DNA of 45,000 nt, from NCBI GenBank assembly GCA_032718475.1, contig JAUCBJ010006872.1:1-45000 (forward strand). The letters run 5' to 3'. Under the pieces are notes generated by a model that saw only the letters and a list, made by a program, of their open reading frames with translations, searched no databases and was not told where the DNA came from. The position numbers were made by a program, and so were the translations under genes. Shown here one piece after another: positions 21,246 to 29,816 of this stretch (positions are counted from its first letter, which is position 1; the number at the start of each line of letters is the position of its first letter). This DNA is from Nemertoderma westbladi. Lineage: Eukaryota; Xenacoelomorpha; Nemertodermatida; Nemertodermatidae.

Positions 21246-22237
21246 AGTATATGACTGTACCTCGTGGAGAGCTGCAAGCCGGGACGATATCCACCGATAT
21301 TGTCAATCTAGTTCAACGCGAGCTGGAGGCTAACTTGAAGGTCACATATTGGACGGATGCGACGTTGGTACTTTGGTACATAAACAACGAAGCATTTGAG
21401 TTCAAGACTTTCGTAGCCAACAGACGGGCTGAAATATTAGACCGGTCGCTCAAACAAGATTGGCGTCACTGTCCAGGGAAGCTGAACCCAGCTGACATCG
21501 CGTCACGGGGGATGCAACCGCTTGACTTTAGTAAACCGGACAATAAATCCTTTTGGTTTAGAGGACCCGATTTCCTACAGCGACCATCAGACGAATGGCC
21601 ACCGTTATTCGACGCGACAACCAATACCATACCAGAGGGTGCCGAGATAAAAATCGACAAGGTTGTCAAATCCAAAGCGAAAGCCAACGCCAAGGTCAAG
21701 AGGAAACAAGGACGGACGAAATCTGATGACCTGGATGCTAGACCTGACATTACGCCAGACGTCTCACCAGAATCTCGACCAGACGCTCGTACGAATCTTT
21801 CACTGGATATTCCGCGGGAGATTTCACCAGACGTTTCGCCAGATTGTTCACCAGATTACTCGCCAGATTCGCCAGACATTTCGCCGGATTGTTCACCAGA
21901 TTACTCGCCAGATTATTCACCAGAAGTGACACCAGATTGTTCTCCGGATTGTTCGCCAGACTGTTTGATGGAACTCTCGACAGAATGTCTACCGGACGTC
22001 TCACCAGACTTACCACCAGACATCTCGACAGACTGTCCACCAGACTTTAGACCAGACTTTGAACCAGACTTTCTGATAGAAGTTACGCCAGACAGACCTT
22101 GGGACCGACGACAGGACATTTCGCTGGAAGTTCCGCGCTATGTCTCACCAGACGTCTCACCAGACTGTTCACCGGACGCTTCACCAGACAGTCTAACTAG
22201 ACACTCCACTAGAAGACCCATTGGAGCGGAAATTTAG
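21222..22237 (+). pseudogene. BEL-1 RNase H end plus SPD-repeat insert
   Basis: After the register shift, the RNase H domain continues with MTVPRGELQAG (catalytic Glu region), YWTDATLVLWYI and NPADIASRG. From about 21740 to 22195 the frame becomes a 12-bp repeat encoding SPDC/SPDY/SPDV units, about 150 residues that are highly acidic and Ser/Pro-rich. It sits where the family normally has only a short linker before integrase. The frame ends at TAG 22235-22237; pol coding resumes in another register from about 22215. Confidence 0.8.
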
Positions 22238-23510
22238 AGACTTACCGAATTTGACTTCTTTGGACGACAAAGGTGTGGCCACAGCGATCACACTCCGCTC
22301 AAAGAAGGTACTTGACTTACCACCTACAGGTAAACGTGTGACTAAGGTTAGGAAGCTTACAGGCTCACAGGAACACACTGACACTGTATAGTTGAAACCG
22401 TTACTGCCAGTCGACTCACTAGAAGCGGACGGTAAAGGTAAGACCGTAGAGATTGACGTACTTGGGGACTCAGACAAACCTACCGGAAGGCCCGTGGGCC
22501 TACCAAGTCCAGACAAGTATCCACAATACGACTATACCTTACCTGATGACGTCACTAACACTTACGTTGACCGGATAGTAAACCTAACTAGATCATGGAC
22601 TGACGCGTGCCGCAAGTTAGCATGGCTCAAACGTTTGAGACAATATGCCAGTGGCAAACGCGACTTTCCTAGAAGACTTACCTTAAAGGAAGTTGGTCAT
22701 TGTGAAGTTGATATCATTAGACATTATCAATTGCGATATTTCGCACGAGAGTTCACAGCGATCAACCAAGGTAAACAGATTAAGTCTTCACCGATTTTGA
22801 GTTGGAGTCCGATTATTTACCGGGGCTTACTTTGTCACAAGTCCAGACTCCAAAACATCGACTTTGCACTTGACTTTAGGTATCCTATCATCATACCGCA
22901 ACACCATGAATTACAGCGCGCTATGATACTGGACGCACATGTACAACTCAAACACGTGGGTAGACACCACTGTCTATCACACTTACGCTCGAGGTTTGTA
23001 CTGATTAGACCTAGTAAGGCACTGAGTTCGGTAACACGGAACTGTATGATTTGTAAGAAGGTGCACGCGAGGATAGGACACCAAGAAATGAGTGAACTAC
23101 CACTAGCGAGATTACAGGCATTTAGACCCCCTTTCACTGAGACAGGGATAGACTGTTTTGGACCCATAATCGCGAAACGCGGAAGGGTACAGGTAAAACG
23201 TTGGGGATTGATCTTCACTTGCATGGCCAGCAGAGCTGTCCATATAGAGCGTGTGACAGATTTGACCACCAATGCCTTTATCCTAGCCTTACGGCGATTT
23301 ATCGCTAGACGTGGATTGGTCAAATCCATTTACTGCGACCAAGGGACAAACTTTGTGGGTGCACGGAACGAAGATAACCAGAGCTTTGAGAAAGTTGGAC
23401 CAAAACCAGATTTCCGAGGAACTACGTCCTCACCGAATTGTTTGGTATTTCAATACTCCAGACAGTCCGTGGAGAGGCGGCGTTTGGGAAAGGCTGATTG
23501 GCTCAATTAA
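22215..23510 (+). pseudogene. BEL-1 integrase: zinc-binding domain and most of the catalytic core
   Basis: Coding resumes at about 22215 in a new register, passes a TAG at 22389-22391 and continues. It encodes the H-H-C-C integrase zinc finger (HVQLKHVGRHH, then CMICKK), and the core with the first Asp (TGIDCFGP, codon 23151-23153) and second Asp (YCDQGTNFVG, codon 23337-23339). A further register shift near 23365-23380 moves the rest of the core to another frame. Hairpin copy 5 lies at 22485-22504. Confidence 0.85.
22485..22504 (+). repeat. BEL-1 hairpin repeat, copy 5, with compensatory stem
   Basis: GGAAGGCCCGTGGGCCTACC: both stem halves have changed together (GGCCC/GGGCC), so the hairpin is kept while the sequence differs. 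It is read as GRPVGLP upstream of the integrase. Confidence 0.8.
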
Positions 23511-24072
23511 AACAGCTATGGCTAAAGTCGTACCGACGCAACACATACTGACAGACGACCAACTGACGACGTTGTTAATAGAAATCGAAGCGATTTTGAA
23601 CACTAGACCGATCGCTTTGATCCCAGACAATAACGACGCACAGTTTGCCTTGACACCAGCGCACCTGCTTATGCAGGCGCCGACGACATTGTTGCCCATT
23701 TCGGTACCCGTTGATAGCGACGGATACGGCAACAAAGCTTGGAAAACCACTCAATTGCTTGCAAATAAATTCTGGGAAATATGGCAGAAATATTATTTGC
23801 CCTCTATTTCGACCAGAACCTCTTGGTATCTTAATACCCGATGTTTAAGACGTGGTGACCATGTTTTATTGGCTGAAGCCAATCTGAAAAGACGGTTTTG
23901 GCTGACTGGAGTCATTTTGACCACGCACCCTACATCTGGTGTAGTGAGGACAGTTACTGTAAGGACTATCGACGGTCGTACCGTAGACAGACCTGTACAA
24001 CGTCTCGTGCTCCTTGAGGAGACTAGAAACGAGACAGGAGACTACAAATCTCCACCCAATATTAGTAAATAG
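23373..24072 (+). pseudogene. BEL-1 integrase core end and C-terminal domain
   Basis: This frame carries the core from its Asp-to-Glu linker (RALRKLDQNQISEELRPH) through the catalytic Glu in GGVWERLIGSIK (codon 23488-23490). It continues with ILNTRPIALIPDN and a C-terminal DUF5641-type domain (RRGDHVLLAE, then RFWLTGVIL). It ends at TAG 24070-24072, the natural end of pol. The three catalytic residues are all present, though split between two registers. Confidence 0.88.
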
Positions 24073-24181
24073 ATGTGGGACCTTTGTTGGCCGCCACATA
24101 GACCTACCGTATTTTAGTAATTTAGTATTTGTATTACTGTATGTGCATTTGTAATCCTCTTCACTGTAGATAGAGACAGCG

Positions 24182-24278
24182 GTGGAATTCCATTGTCTTT
24201 ATATGTGAACATGGAGGGTAGTACCCTTATGTATCACATAGGAGCGGGATTGTGTGTACAGTAGGAATGGAATTCCAC
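24182..24278 (+). other. Nested stem-loop downstream of BEL-1 pol
   Basis: Outer arms GTGGAATTCCATT (24182-24194) and AATGGAATTCCAC (24266-24278) are perfect reverse complements. Inside, TATGTGA-ACAT-GG-AGGGT (24202-24219) pairs with ACCCT-T-ATGT-A-TCACATA (24223-24240) around an AGT loop. The position, 110 bases after the pol stop, suggests an RNA signal such as export or packaging; this is an inference. Confidence 0.7.
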
Positions 24279-24426
24279 TTGGAACCCACAAGTGAGACAA
24301 TTTTTCAAAAATTATTAGACAAATCCATTTAGTTGGATTTAAATTTAAGAAAAATGATTCTCCAGTGAATGCGAATTCTAGAATACGGCTAGATAAAAAT
24401 TAAAATTGGGGAGGACAAGAGCGGAT

Positions 24427-24446
24427 GGAAGGCTTGCGAGCCTACC
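24427..24446 (+). repeat. BEL-1 hairpin repeat, copy 6 (non-coding)
   Basis: GGAAGGCTTGCGAGCCTACC in the untranslated region after pol. It is identical to copies 4 and 8. Confidence 0.8.
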
Positions 24447-24742
24447 GATAAATTTTTTTTGGAAAAGAAAATCGGCCTTGTTCTACGTAGTCGTGTCTAC
24501 TATTATTTAGACCGAATTAATTCTCGACTGCATTATTTTCTTTTGGGAAGTAGTTTGGGAAATTAAAAGGTGAGTATTTTAGACTCGCGGCTAGTTTACC
24601 CGGAATTCGTTTTTTATCGGCACAATATTTTGGATTAGGAGCCAGTGCGAAATCACGCGAACCCGAAGTCATTAGGCAAATGGGTTGGGGTTTTAGAGCA
24701 AAGTTGAGCCAAAAGCCGACAAAACTCTAAGTCTCCTCACAT

Positions 24743-24768
24743 CTAACCTCTGTTTGTGCTTCCTCTAG
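24743..24768 (+). promoter_or_regulatory. Strong splice acceptor in the BEL-1 3' region
   Basis: CTAAC branch-point consensus (24743-24747, branch A at 24746) is followed by the pyrimidine tract CTCTGTTTGTGCTTCCTCTAG, with AG at 24767-24768, about 100 bases before an accessory ATG. Together with CAAG|GTAAGT donors in the leader this would create a subgenomic mRNA that skips gag-pol. Confidence 0.6.
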
Positions 24769-24868
24769 TAGAAACACTATATATACAGGGATTCACGCAG
24801 GAACAGGAGCACCAGGCACCGTTTAATCGTTATGGAGCCAAAACTTTAACGTGTTTGGAGTGGAGAGT

Positions 24869-25399
24869 ATGGCTAGGAGTACAGCCAAGCTTGCTAAATC
24901 CAAGGCGGACCCGAATGTTACGCGACAGCGATTGGACGCTTATAACAAAAGAGCGGAGGAATTACGCGCGGAGTTCAATGCGTTGTATCCCTACGTTGCG
25001 AGGATCCAGACACGGAGATACGCCGATTATATCATATGCTGCAATATTTGACGGCAAACGAAACTGCAGCCAGGGACGAATTTGAAGGAATACGAGAAAG
25101 GCGAGATCGAGGAGTTCGGCGGAAGGCTCGCGAGCCTACTACCATTCTATTGGATATCCCACGATCAAACCGAACCTAAGGAGATGACACCTGATCTCTT
25201 CGATAGTATCACCTTTGCTCAGCGTTTGTCGCAGAGACTACAGCGACCTCATGTCGAGATGACGCGAGAACCTCGGCCCCATCCTACTAAAGCGGTAGTA
25301 CCAGACGCGAGACCAACCAGATATTTATATTTGGATATTATATTTGGTTATTTATATTGGACATTACGTTTGGATGTTGGGTTTGGAGGAGCGAGATAG
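24869..25399 (+). pseudogene. BEL-1 3' accessory reading frame, frameshifted
   Basis: An unrecognised protein downstream of pol. It starts at an ATG with A at -3 and G at +4 and encodes a basic, helical N-terminus (STAKLAKSKADPNVTRQRLD; RAEELRAEFNALYPYVARIQ). The first frame stops at 25049-25051. The neighbouring register, open to 25179, continues with similarly charged helical sequence (LTANETAARDEFEGIRERRD), and the original register regains coding character at about 25180-25320 (TPDLFDSITFAQRLSQRL). Two small indels in a gene of about 175 codons would explain this. I see no signal peptide or membrane helix, so it does not look like an envelope protein. Hairpin copy 7 lies inside it. The function is unknown. 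Confidence 0.5.
25121..25140 (+). repeat. BEL-1 hairpin repeat, copy 7
   Basis: GGAAGGCTCGCGAGCCTACT, with the same perfect palindrome core as copy 1, lies in the accessory region. Confidence 0.8.
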
Positions 25400-25403
25400 A
25401 GAA

Positions 25404-25423
25404 GGAAGGCTTGCGAGCCTACC
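25404..25423 (+). repeat. BEL-1 hairpin repeat, copy 8 (non-coding)
   Basis: GGAAGGCTTGCGAGCCTACC just after the accessory region. No copy is seen in either LTR. Confidence 0.8.
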
Positions 25424-25863
25424 ATTAGCGATTAGCGCTCAGGAGAAGATATCCAGACCAGCAGGACGAACTTTTAAGCTCGTCAGGAGGACACTTTATG
25501 ACTTATTTGGAAGTTATTAGCGCGTTATGTTTATTTTATATTTAGACTGATTTAATTTGGTGAATTTATTATGTATATTTGCAATATAATAAAGCGTGTT
25601 GAAAGTTTGAAATTATTTGTTTGATTTGTTTCGATTTGTTTTGTTCTGATTTGTTTAATTTGTTAATCTTGATAACCGAAAGCCTTTTTTGTATTTCAGG
25701 CACTAAAGTTAATTGGTAAATTTGTATTTTGTATGTATGATGGTTTGTATTTACGCTGTAGCTGCAATATTAAGTATGCAATAATTATATAGTGATTATT
25801 TTATATTTTAGGCCCCACCAGTAGATTTAGAAGTAGTTTGTAAATATTTTGTATTTCGATTGG

Positions 25864-25898
25864 TGAAAACAGTCTTACTTACTGTTTTCATGGAGCGG
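25864..25898 (+). other. Hairpin and short purine tract at the BEL-1 3' LTR border
   Basis: TGAAAACAGT (25864-25873) pairs perfectly with ACTGTTTTCA (25881-25890) around a 7-base loop, 8 bases before the 3' LTR. Only GGAGCGG remains as a polypurine tract between hairpin and LTR. This is where plus-strand DNA synthesis is primed in LTR elements, so the structure may matter there. Confidence 0.6.
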
Positions 25899-28007
25899 TG
25901 ATGAATTATTTCACTATAAGATAGCATTTGTAGTTTAACTTTATCGTAAAAACTTTCGAAAATCCGACGCATTTTGATTAAGTTACAGTAATGTAATATG
26001 CCTATTCATATTTGTACACATAAAACCCCTAGGTACTCTCATGGCGTAGTGGTCAGATGGTTAAGGCGTTGGTTACATTACAATTAGGTTATGAGTTCGA
26101 ATCCCGGTCGGGAAATTTGCATTTTGGGGCAATTTATTTTCATTTGGTATAAATTAGTAAGCCAATGAGGTGCGTACAACGTATCGAACGATGGGTTGGG
26201 CCAATCATAGGGCATAGAACATCTTATTGCTCCAATGTGAGGCCGTGGAATACTCTAGAAGATTCTAGTGGATTCTATGTCCCAGATTTAGTATATAAAG
26301 GGCTGGTTTGCCTTCGGTTATCACTTCACTTCTCTTGTATCACAATACTTACACTCTTGCACTAATCATTTCGTTATACTTTGTTGGTTTCTTGTTGAAA
26401 CTATTTGTAATTCTGTTTGATAAATCTTTGCTAAACTGTAAATACACTGCAAACTCCTGAACATGTTTTCTTTTGGTCCAACTTTGGGACAGCCAAACAT
26501 CGGGAAGATGGCAGCCTAGACCGTTAGGCCGTCAGCAACGCAGGGGAAAGATATCCACAACACGCTAGCGCCCACATTAGATTTGACCGCGCACCCCCTT
26601 CGCCCAACGAAATACTCAACTTGCCATGCAGCGCCCGACTTCCGAGGAAGGTAAGACTTTGTTCGACGCCCTTGCCCGCCGTAAGACCTATAGATCAGGG
26701 TAAGCATGACGCCGTCCTGGACGCCGCAAAATTTAGGATCAAATAATTATATTTAGGCAGAATCCCTTTGTCAGTCCTGCAAATCCCTGGGTTACCTTAT
26801 GTCTCACGGGTGCGAGCTAGTTAGCACTGACTGTTTGGTACCGGTTCGCTTTGTAGAACATACATTAGTACCCCCCCCCCCCCCCCTGCCTGAAGTTAGT
26901 TATTTGATCAGGCAAGGAGTATTTCTGCTACCGGCACACCGCTTGGCCTAGGGAGGTTTTATTAATATCCTACCGCGCCTTGCCACGTACTGATAGGTAT
27001 TTGCTGCTAACTACCGCGGCAACAAAGTTCTAGAATCAAATTTGTATACCAGATCAGCTAACGTACGGTAGCGATTAACCCCTATTTCTTATCTTACAAC
27101 CAGAATCTGGTATTTGTGCCGATCACGGGTGTAGTTACTAACACCGTGGTTGCCCAGTGAGTTGTGGATAGGAAGGAGAGAGCCTTGACGTCATTTGTAA
27201 GTATAAAGTTCTACAAAACGCGACTAGCTTATTTTAGTAGCTAGCGCACAGTATCGTTTCGGTCAGAAAATTACTAAAACCTAGTGAAAATATATACACC
27301 AAAATTGTTTTATTGTAACACACCCACACACACACGCCCTAAAACATATTTACCCTTAGAGTTCTACTAGTTATAGCGCACTTTATATTACTTTAGGCAG
27401 AATTTATCTGTATTTGTAACGGCAAAGGGAGTATTTCATTTTCGTTATTAAACTGTTGTTTTCTGCTCAGCAGTATTGTTACATTAGGCACGACCTTTTT
27501 TAGACTGATTCAGACAGGGAGATCAGTATTGTAACGCTAGGGCTGTAACCCACCTAGCTCGTATATAAACCATATAAATCACACCGCGGCAAGTTACGGT
27601 ATTTAGGACTGTCAGCGATAGTTAGGATTCGCTGTGCGGGGATTGTTTTCCCGTGAGTTTGGTCTGTTACTGTAACTGTACATCTGCCATACCGGTTAGG
27701 GGACAGGTTTCCTTTTGTCTAGTTCGTAGGCATTAGACCCGCTCACGTACATAGAATAGACACAAGGCTCTGCTCCTCGCCAGTAGTCGTTTGTGTATTG
27801 TATCTGTTTGTTTAGATATCCTGGACTGGGATTTGTTGTCAGATACTGTACGAGCCCGTTTCATTACTAGAGTCTCATAGTAAGATACATCGTTGCTAGG
27901 ATCTGGTAAGCGGTATACTACTGGACTCCACGGTTAGAGATATTCTATAGCTTCATATTAGTAGACTTGTAGGCCGTAGGATAGCCCCCACCGTAGAGGA
28001 CTTTACA
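25899..28007 (+). repeat. BEL-1 3' LTR
   Basis: A 2109-bp direct repeat of the 5' LTR. It keeps the TATA box (26292-26299) and a better B box (AGTTCGAATCC, 26094-26104) with the A box at 26042-26052. Differences from the 5' LTR are mostly blocks: an 80-bp absence near 26815, a CA-rich block replacing an AT microsatellite at about 27297-27350, and a variant segment near 27633-27660. Confidence 0.92.
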
Positions 28008-28260
28008 CTTACATACTTTTTAGTATTTTACCAATAGGCTGATTTTGAGACCTTACATACTTTTGAGTATTTCACCAATAGGCTGATTTTGAGACCTTAC
28101 ATACTTTTGAGTATTTCACCAATAGGCTGATTTTGAGACCTTACATACTTTTGAGTATTTCACCAATATACTGATTTTGAGACCTTACATACTTTTGAGT
28201 ATTTCACCAATAGGGTGATTTTGAAACCTTATATAATACTTTTGAGTATTTCACCAGTAT
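28008..28260 (+). repeat. 44-bp minisatellite, right part
   Basis: Five to six further copies of the 44-bp unit, continuing exactly where the left part stopped once the 5-bp duplication is allowed for. Most copies here read AATAGGCTGATTTTGAG. The last, divergent copy runs into the pyrimidine tract and acceptor of exon 4. Confidence 0.93.
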
Positions 28261-28297
28261 GCAGTTTTTGTGTCACTAATTTTGTCCTTTTCACCAG

Positions 28298-28464
28298 TTG
28301 CCAGGTTTTTTCACGCCAATTGATCTTACCGAGGCCGACGACTTGGGAAGCCTATGGATTGTTGTCATGGAAACTCAAGGTAGCGCAACTAAAATAAACG
28401 GAGTGTCGAAGGACGTAATGAAGGCCACTGTATTTCCCAATGGTGACTTTATCAATCGTAGGCG
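28298..28464 (+). CDS. Exon 4 of the Cys-loop receptor gene
   Basis: A 167-bp exon whose acceptor is TTTTGTCCTTTTCACCAG (AG at 28296-28297) and whose donor is GGCG|GTAAGT. Phase 0 at its start fits exon 3; two bases remain at its end. It encodes the middle of the extracellular domain: LTEADDLGSLWIVVMETQG, then VMKATVFPNGDFINRRR. The second part matches the beta strands 5-6 pattern of the family (basic, Pro-Asn-Gly turn, Arg before the Cys-loop strand). The WxPD motif usual for loop A is replaced by W-I-V-V. The overlapping frame that is open across the acceptor is a shadow. Confidence 0.78.
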
Positions 28465-28621
28465 GTAAGTTGTTGTGTGATGAATTACAAAGCCTTTTAC
28501 TACAGGTTGGGTCAACATTGCCATTTATTATGCAGAGTATTTAAATATTCAATAACCATATATATTTGTTGAACACACCTATTTAATATAAATGTATGTT
28601 TCACTAATAGTTTAGTTTATA

Positions 28622-28924
28622 CGTACGTCGGGTACACTGTATCAATTACAATGCACATATCTCCAACCAAACACCATGCAACATTGGGGCTGTCTCATTG
28701 GTCCCCCAAAATTGACAGTGCCGCCTCCTCTTCACAGGATATTGCTTCGATGTGAGGCTGAGGACCAGCCTGTGCACAATCTTGTCTTTTGGCAGCCCCA
28801 TAGAAAAAATAAGCATGGTAGACAGCCCATGACTTTCTTAAGACGCATCTTAAAGGACACTGGCCTTGAAGATGCGGATATTCGTGGGGGTTGTGGAGGT
28901 GCAATATGTCGATAAGCCGGCATA
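28622..28924 (+). pseudogene. RTE-like LINE 3' fragment, copy C
   Basis: The sequence matches the C-terminal coding end of copies A and B (EDQPVHNLVFWQPH; QPMTFLRRILKDTGLEDAD), but with small indels and a strong 5' truncation. The 3' end is split by a MITE at 28925 and continues at 29460-29500 with CTGCAATGCAGCATGCCGA, the LINE 3' terminus. A second short copy of that terminus occurs at 29553-29569. Confidence 0.8.
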
Positions 28925-29459
28925 GGGGCCGTCCAAGTATGACGTCAGCACTTTAGGGGGGGGAGGGGGGTTGGGAAAATCTGATGATGTGCTGATCACT
29001 GATGAGGGGAGGGGAGGGGGTCAGCCAAAATCTGACGTCAGCATGTTCATTTATAGGTGCTAGAAGAGATATAGCAGAAGAGTAAATAGCTTGCCTATTT
29101 TAATTGTTCGAAGCCCCGAAGGCCCATAGCACGACCTTCTGTTTCAGTTACCAGTCACCATGTTTCAGTGATTACGACGCGTGCTACTGGGGTTCGCCTG
29201 AAAAGGAAACATTAATCCTAAGCTAATGATTGTTAGTCTAATGACAGTCAGCCCCCATGCACCCCCCCCCCCCCCCCCCCCCCCCCCTCCAATGCAATGT
29301 AATACCTTTATCCTGCTGATAATAGTTTATTACAATTTTTTTTTTAATCTGATTTAGGGGGGGGGGGGGGGGGTCAACGCTATCTGATGACATCTGATTT
29401 AGGGGAGGGAGGGGGTCAAATTTTGGGGAAAAGTGCAGACGTCATACTTGGACGGCCCC
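28925..29459. mobile_element. MITE with 22-bp terminal inverted repeats
   Basis: The ends GGGGCCGTCCAAGTATGACG... (28925-28946) and ...CGTCATACTTGGACGGCCCC (29438-29459) are perfect inverted repeats of 22 bp. The 535-bp interior lacks coding potential and contains G-rich and C-rich homopolymers (C run about 29262-29287, G run about 29357-29373) that could form an internal stem. The flanks share ATA (28922-28924 and 29460-29462), a possible 3-bp target duplication. It is a non-autonomous DNA transposon of undetermined superfamily, inserted into the LINE copy C 3' end. Confidence 0.85.
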
Positions 29460-29816
29460 ATATATAATTTTTTATGCAAGCTGCAATGCAGCATGCCGAA
29501 TGTGGTTGTATAGTGGGAGCACAATTGATATGTTATGCCGGCTTAACGAACCCAATGCAGCATGCCGATTATATAGATAAAATAGTTCAGAGAGTAACAA
29601 TACCAAATACAATATGGGACCTAAATGATTGATCTGCTTTTGTCCCGCCTTGGTGACACTACTTATGATTCAAGCATGGTTTGGTACAGGAAATATTCCT
29701 CCTATACCAAATCCTTTGGCCCCAGGTACCAAATAGCTCCAAAAAGTATGCTTTTCTAACTGGTATAAAGCGCCCACAACATTCTATGCCCACTGCCTTT
29801 GGAGTGTTTACTAAGA
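29460..29816 (+). other. LINE copy C 3' terminus and unassigned intron sequence
   Basis: 29460-29500 is the continuation of LINE copy C beyond the MITE. The rest to 29816 shows no gene; it ends in GTTTACTAAGA (29806-29816), the left target duplication of LINE copy B. Confidence 0.6.

Larger units (their letters stand above)
12168..28007 (+). mobile_element. BEL-1: complete but decayed BEL/Pao LTR retrotransposon
   Basis: Two LTRs (12168-14334 and 25899-28007) begin TGATGAATTATT and end CTTTACA, giving the usual TG...CA termini. The element is flanked by the 5-bp target duplication CTTAC (12163-12167 and 28008-28012). At 15.8 kb it is longer than the 5-10 kb typical of the family, because of the 2.1-kb LTRs, a long leader, an insert in pol and a 3' accessory region. 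Domain order is gag, zinc fingers, aspartic protease, reverse transcriptase, RNase H, integrase and C-terminal domain, which fits BEL/Pao. Several stops and frameshifts make this copy non-functional on its own. It lies in intron 3 of the receptor gene, in the same direction as the gene. Confidence 0.93.

Noticed and set aside
21750-22119. Several open frames on both strands over the SPD repeat
   Set aside because: A 12-bp period keeps all frames open together; only the pol register is meaningful.
28215-28397. 60-codon frame across the exon 4 acceptor
   Set aside because: It reads exon 4 in the wrong register; the receptor register matches neighbouring exon phases and family motifs.
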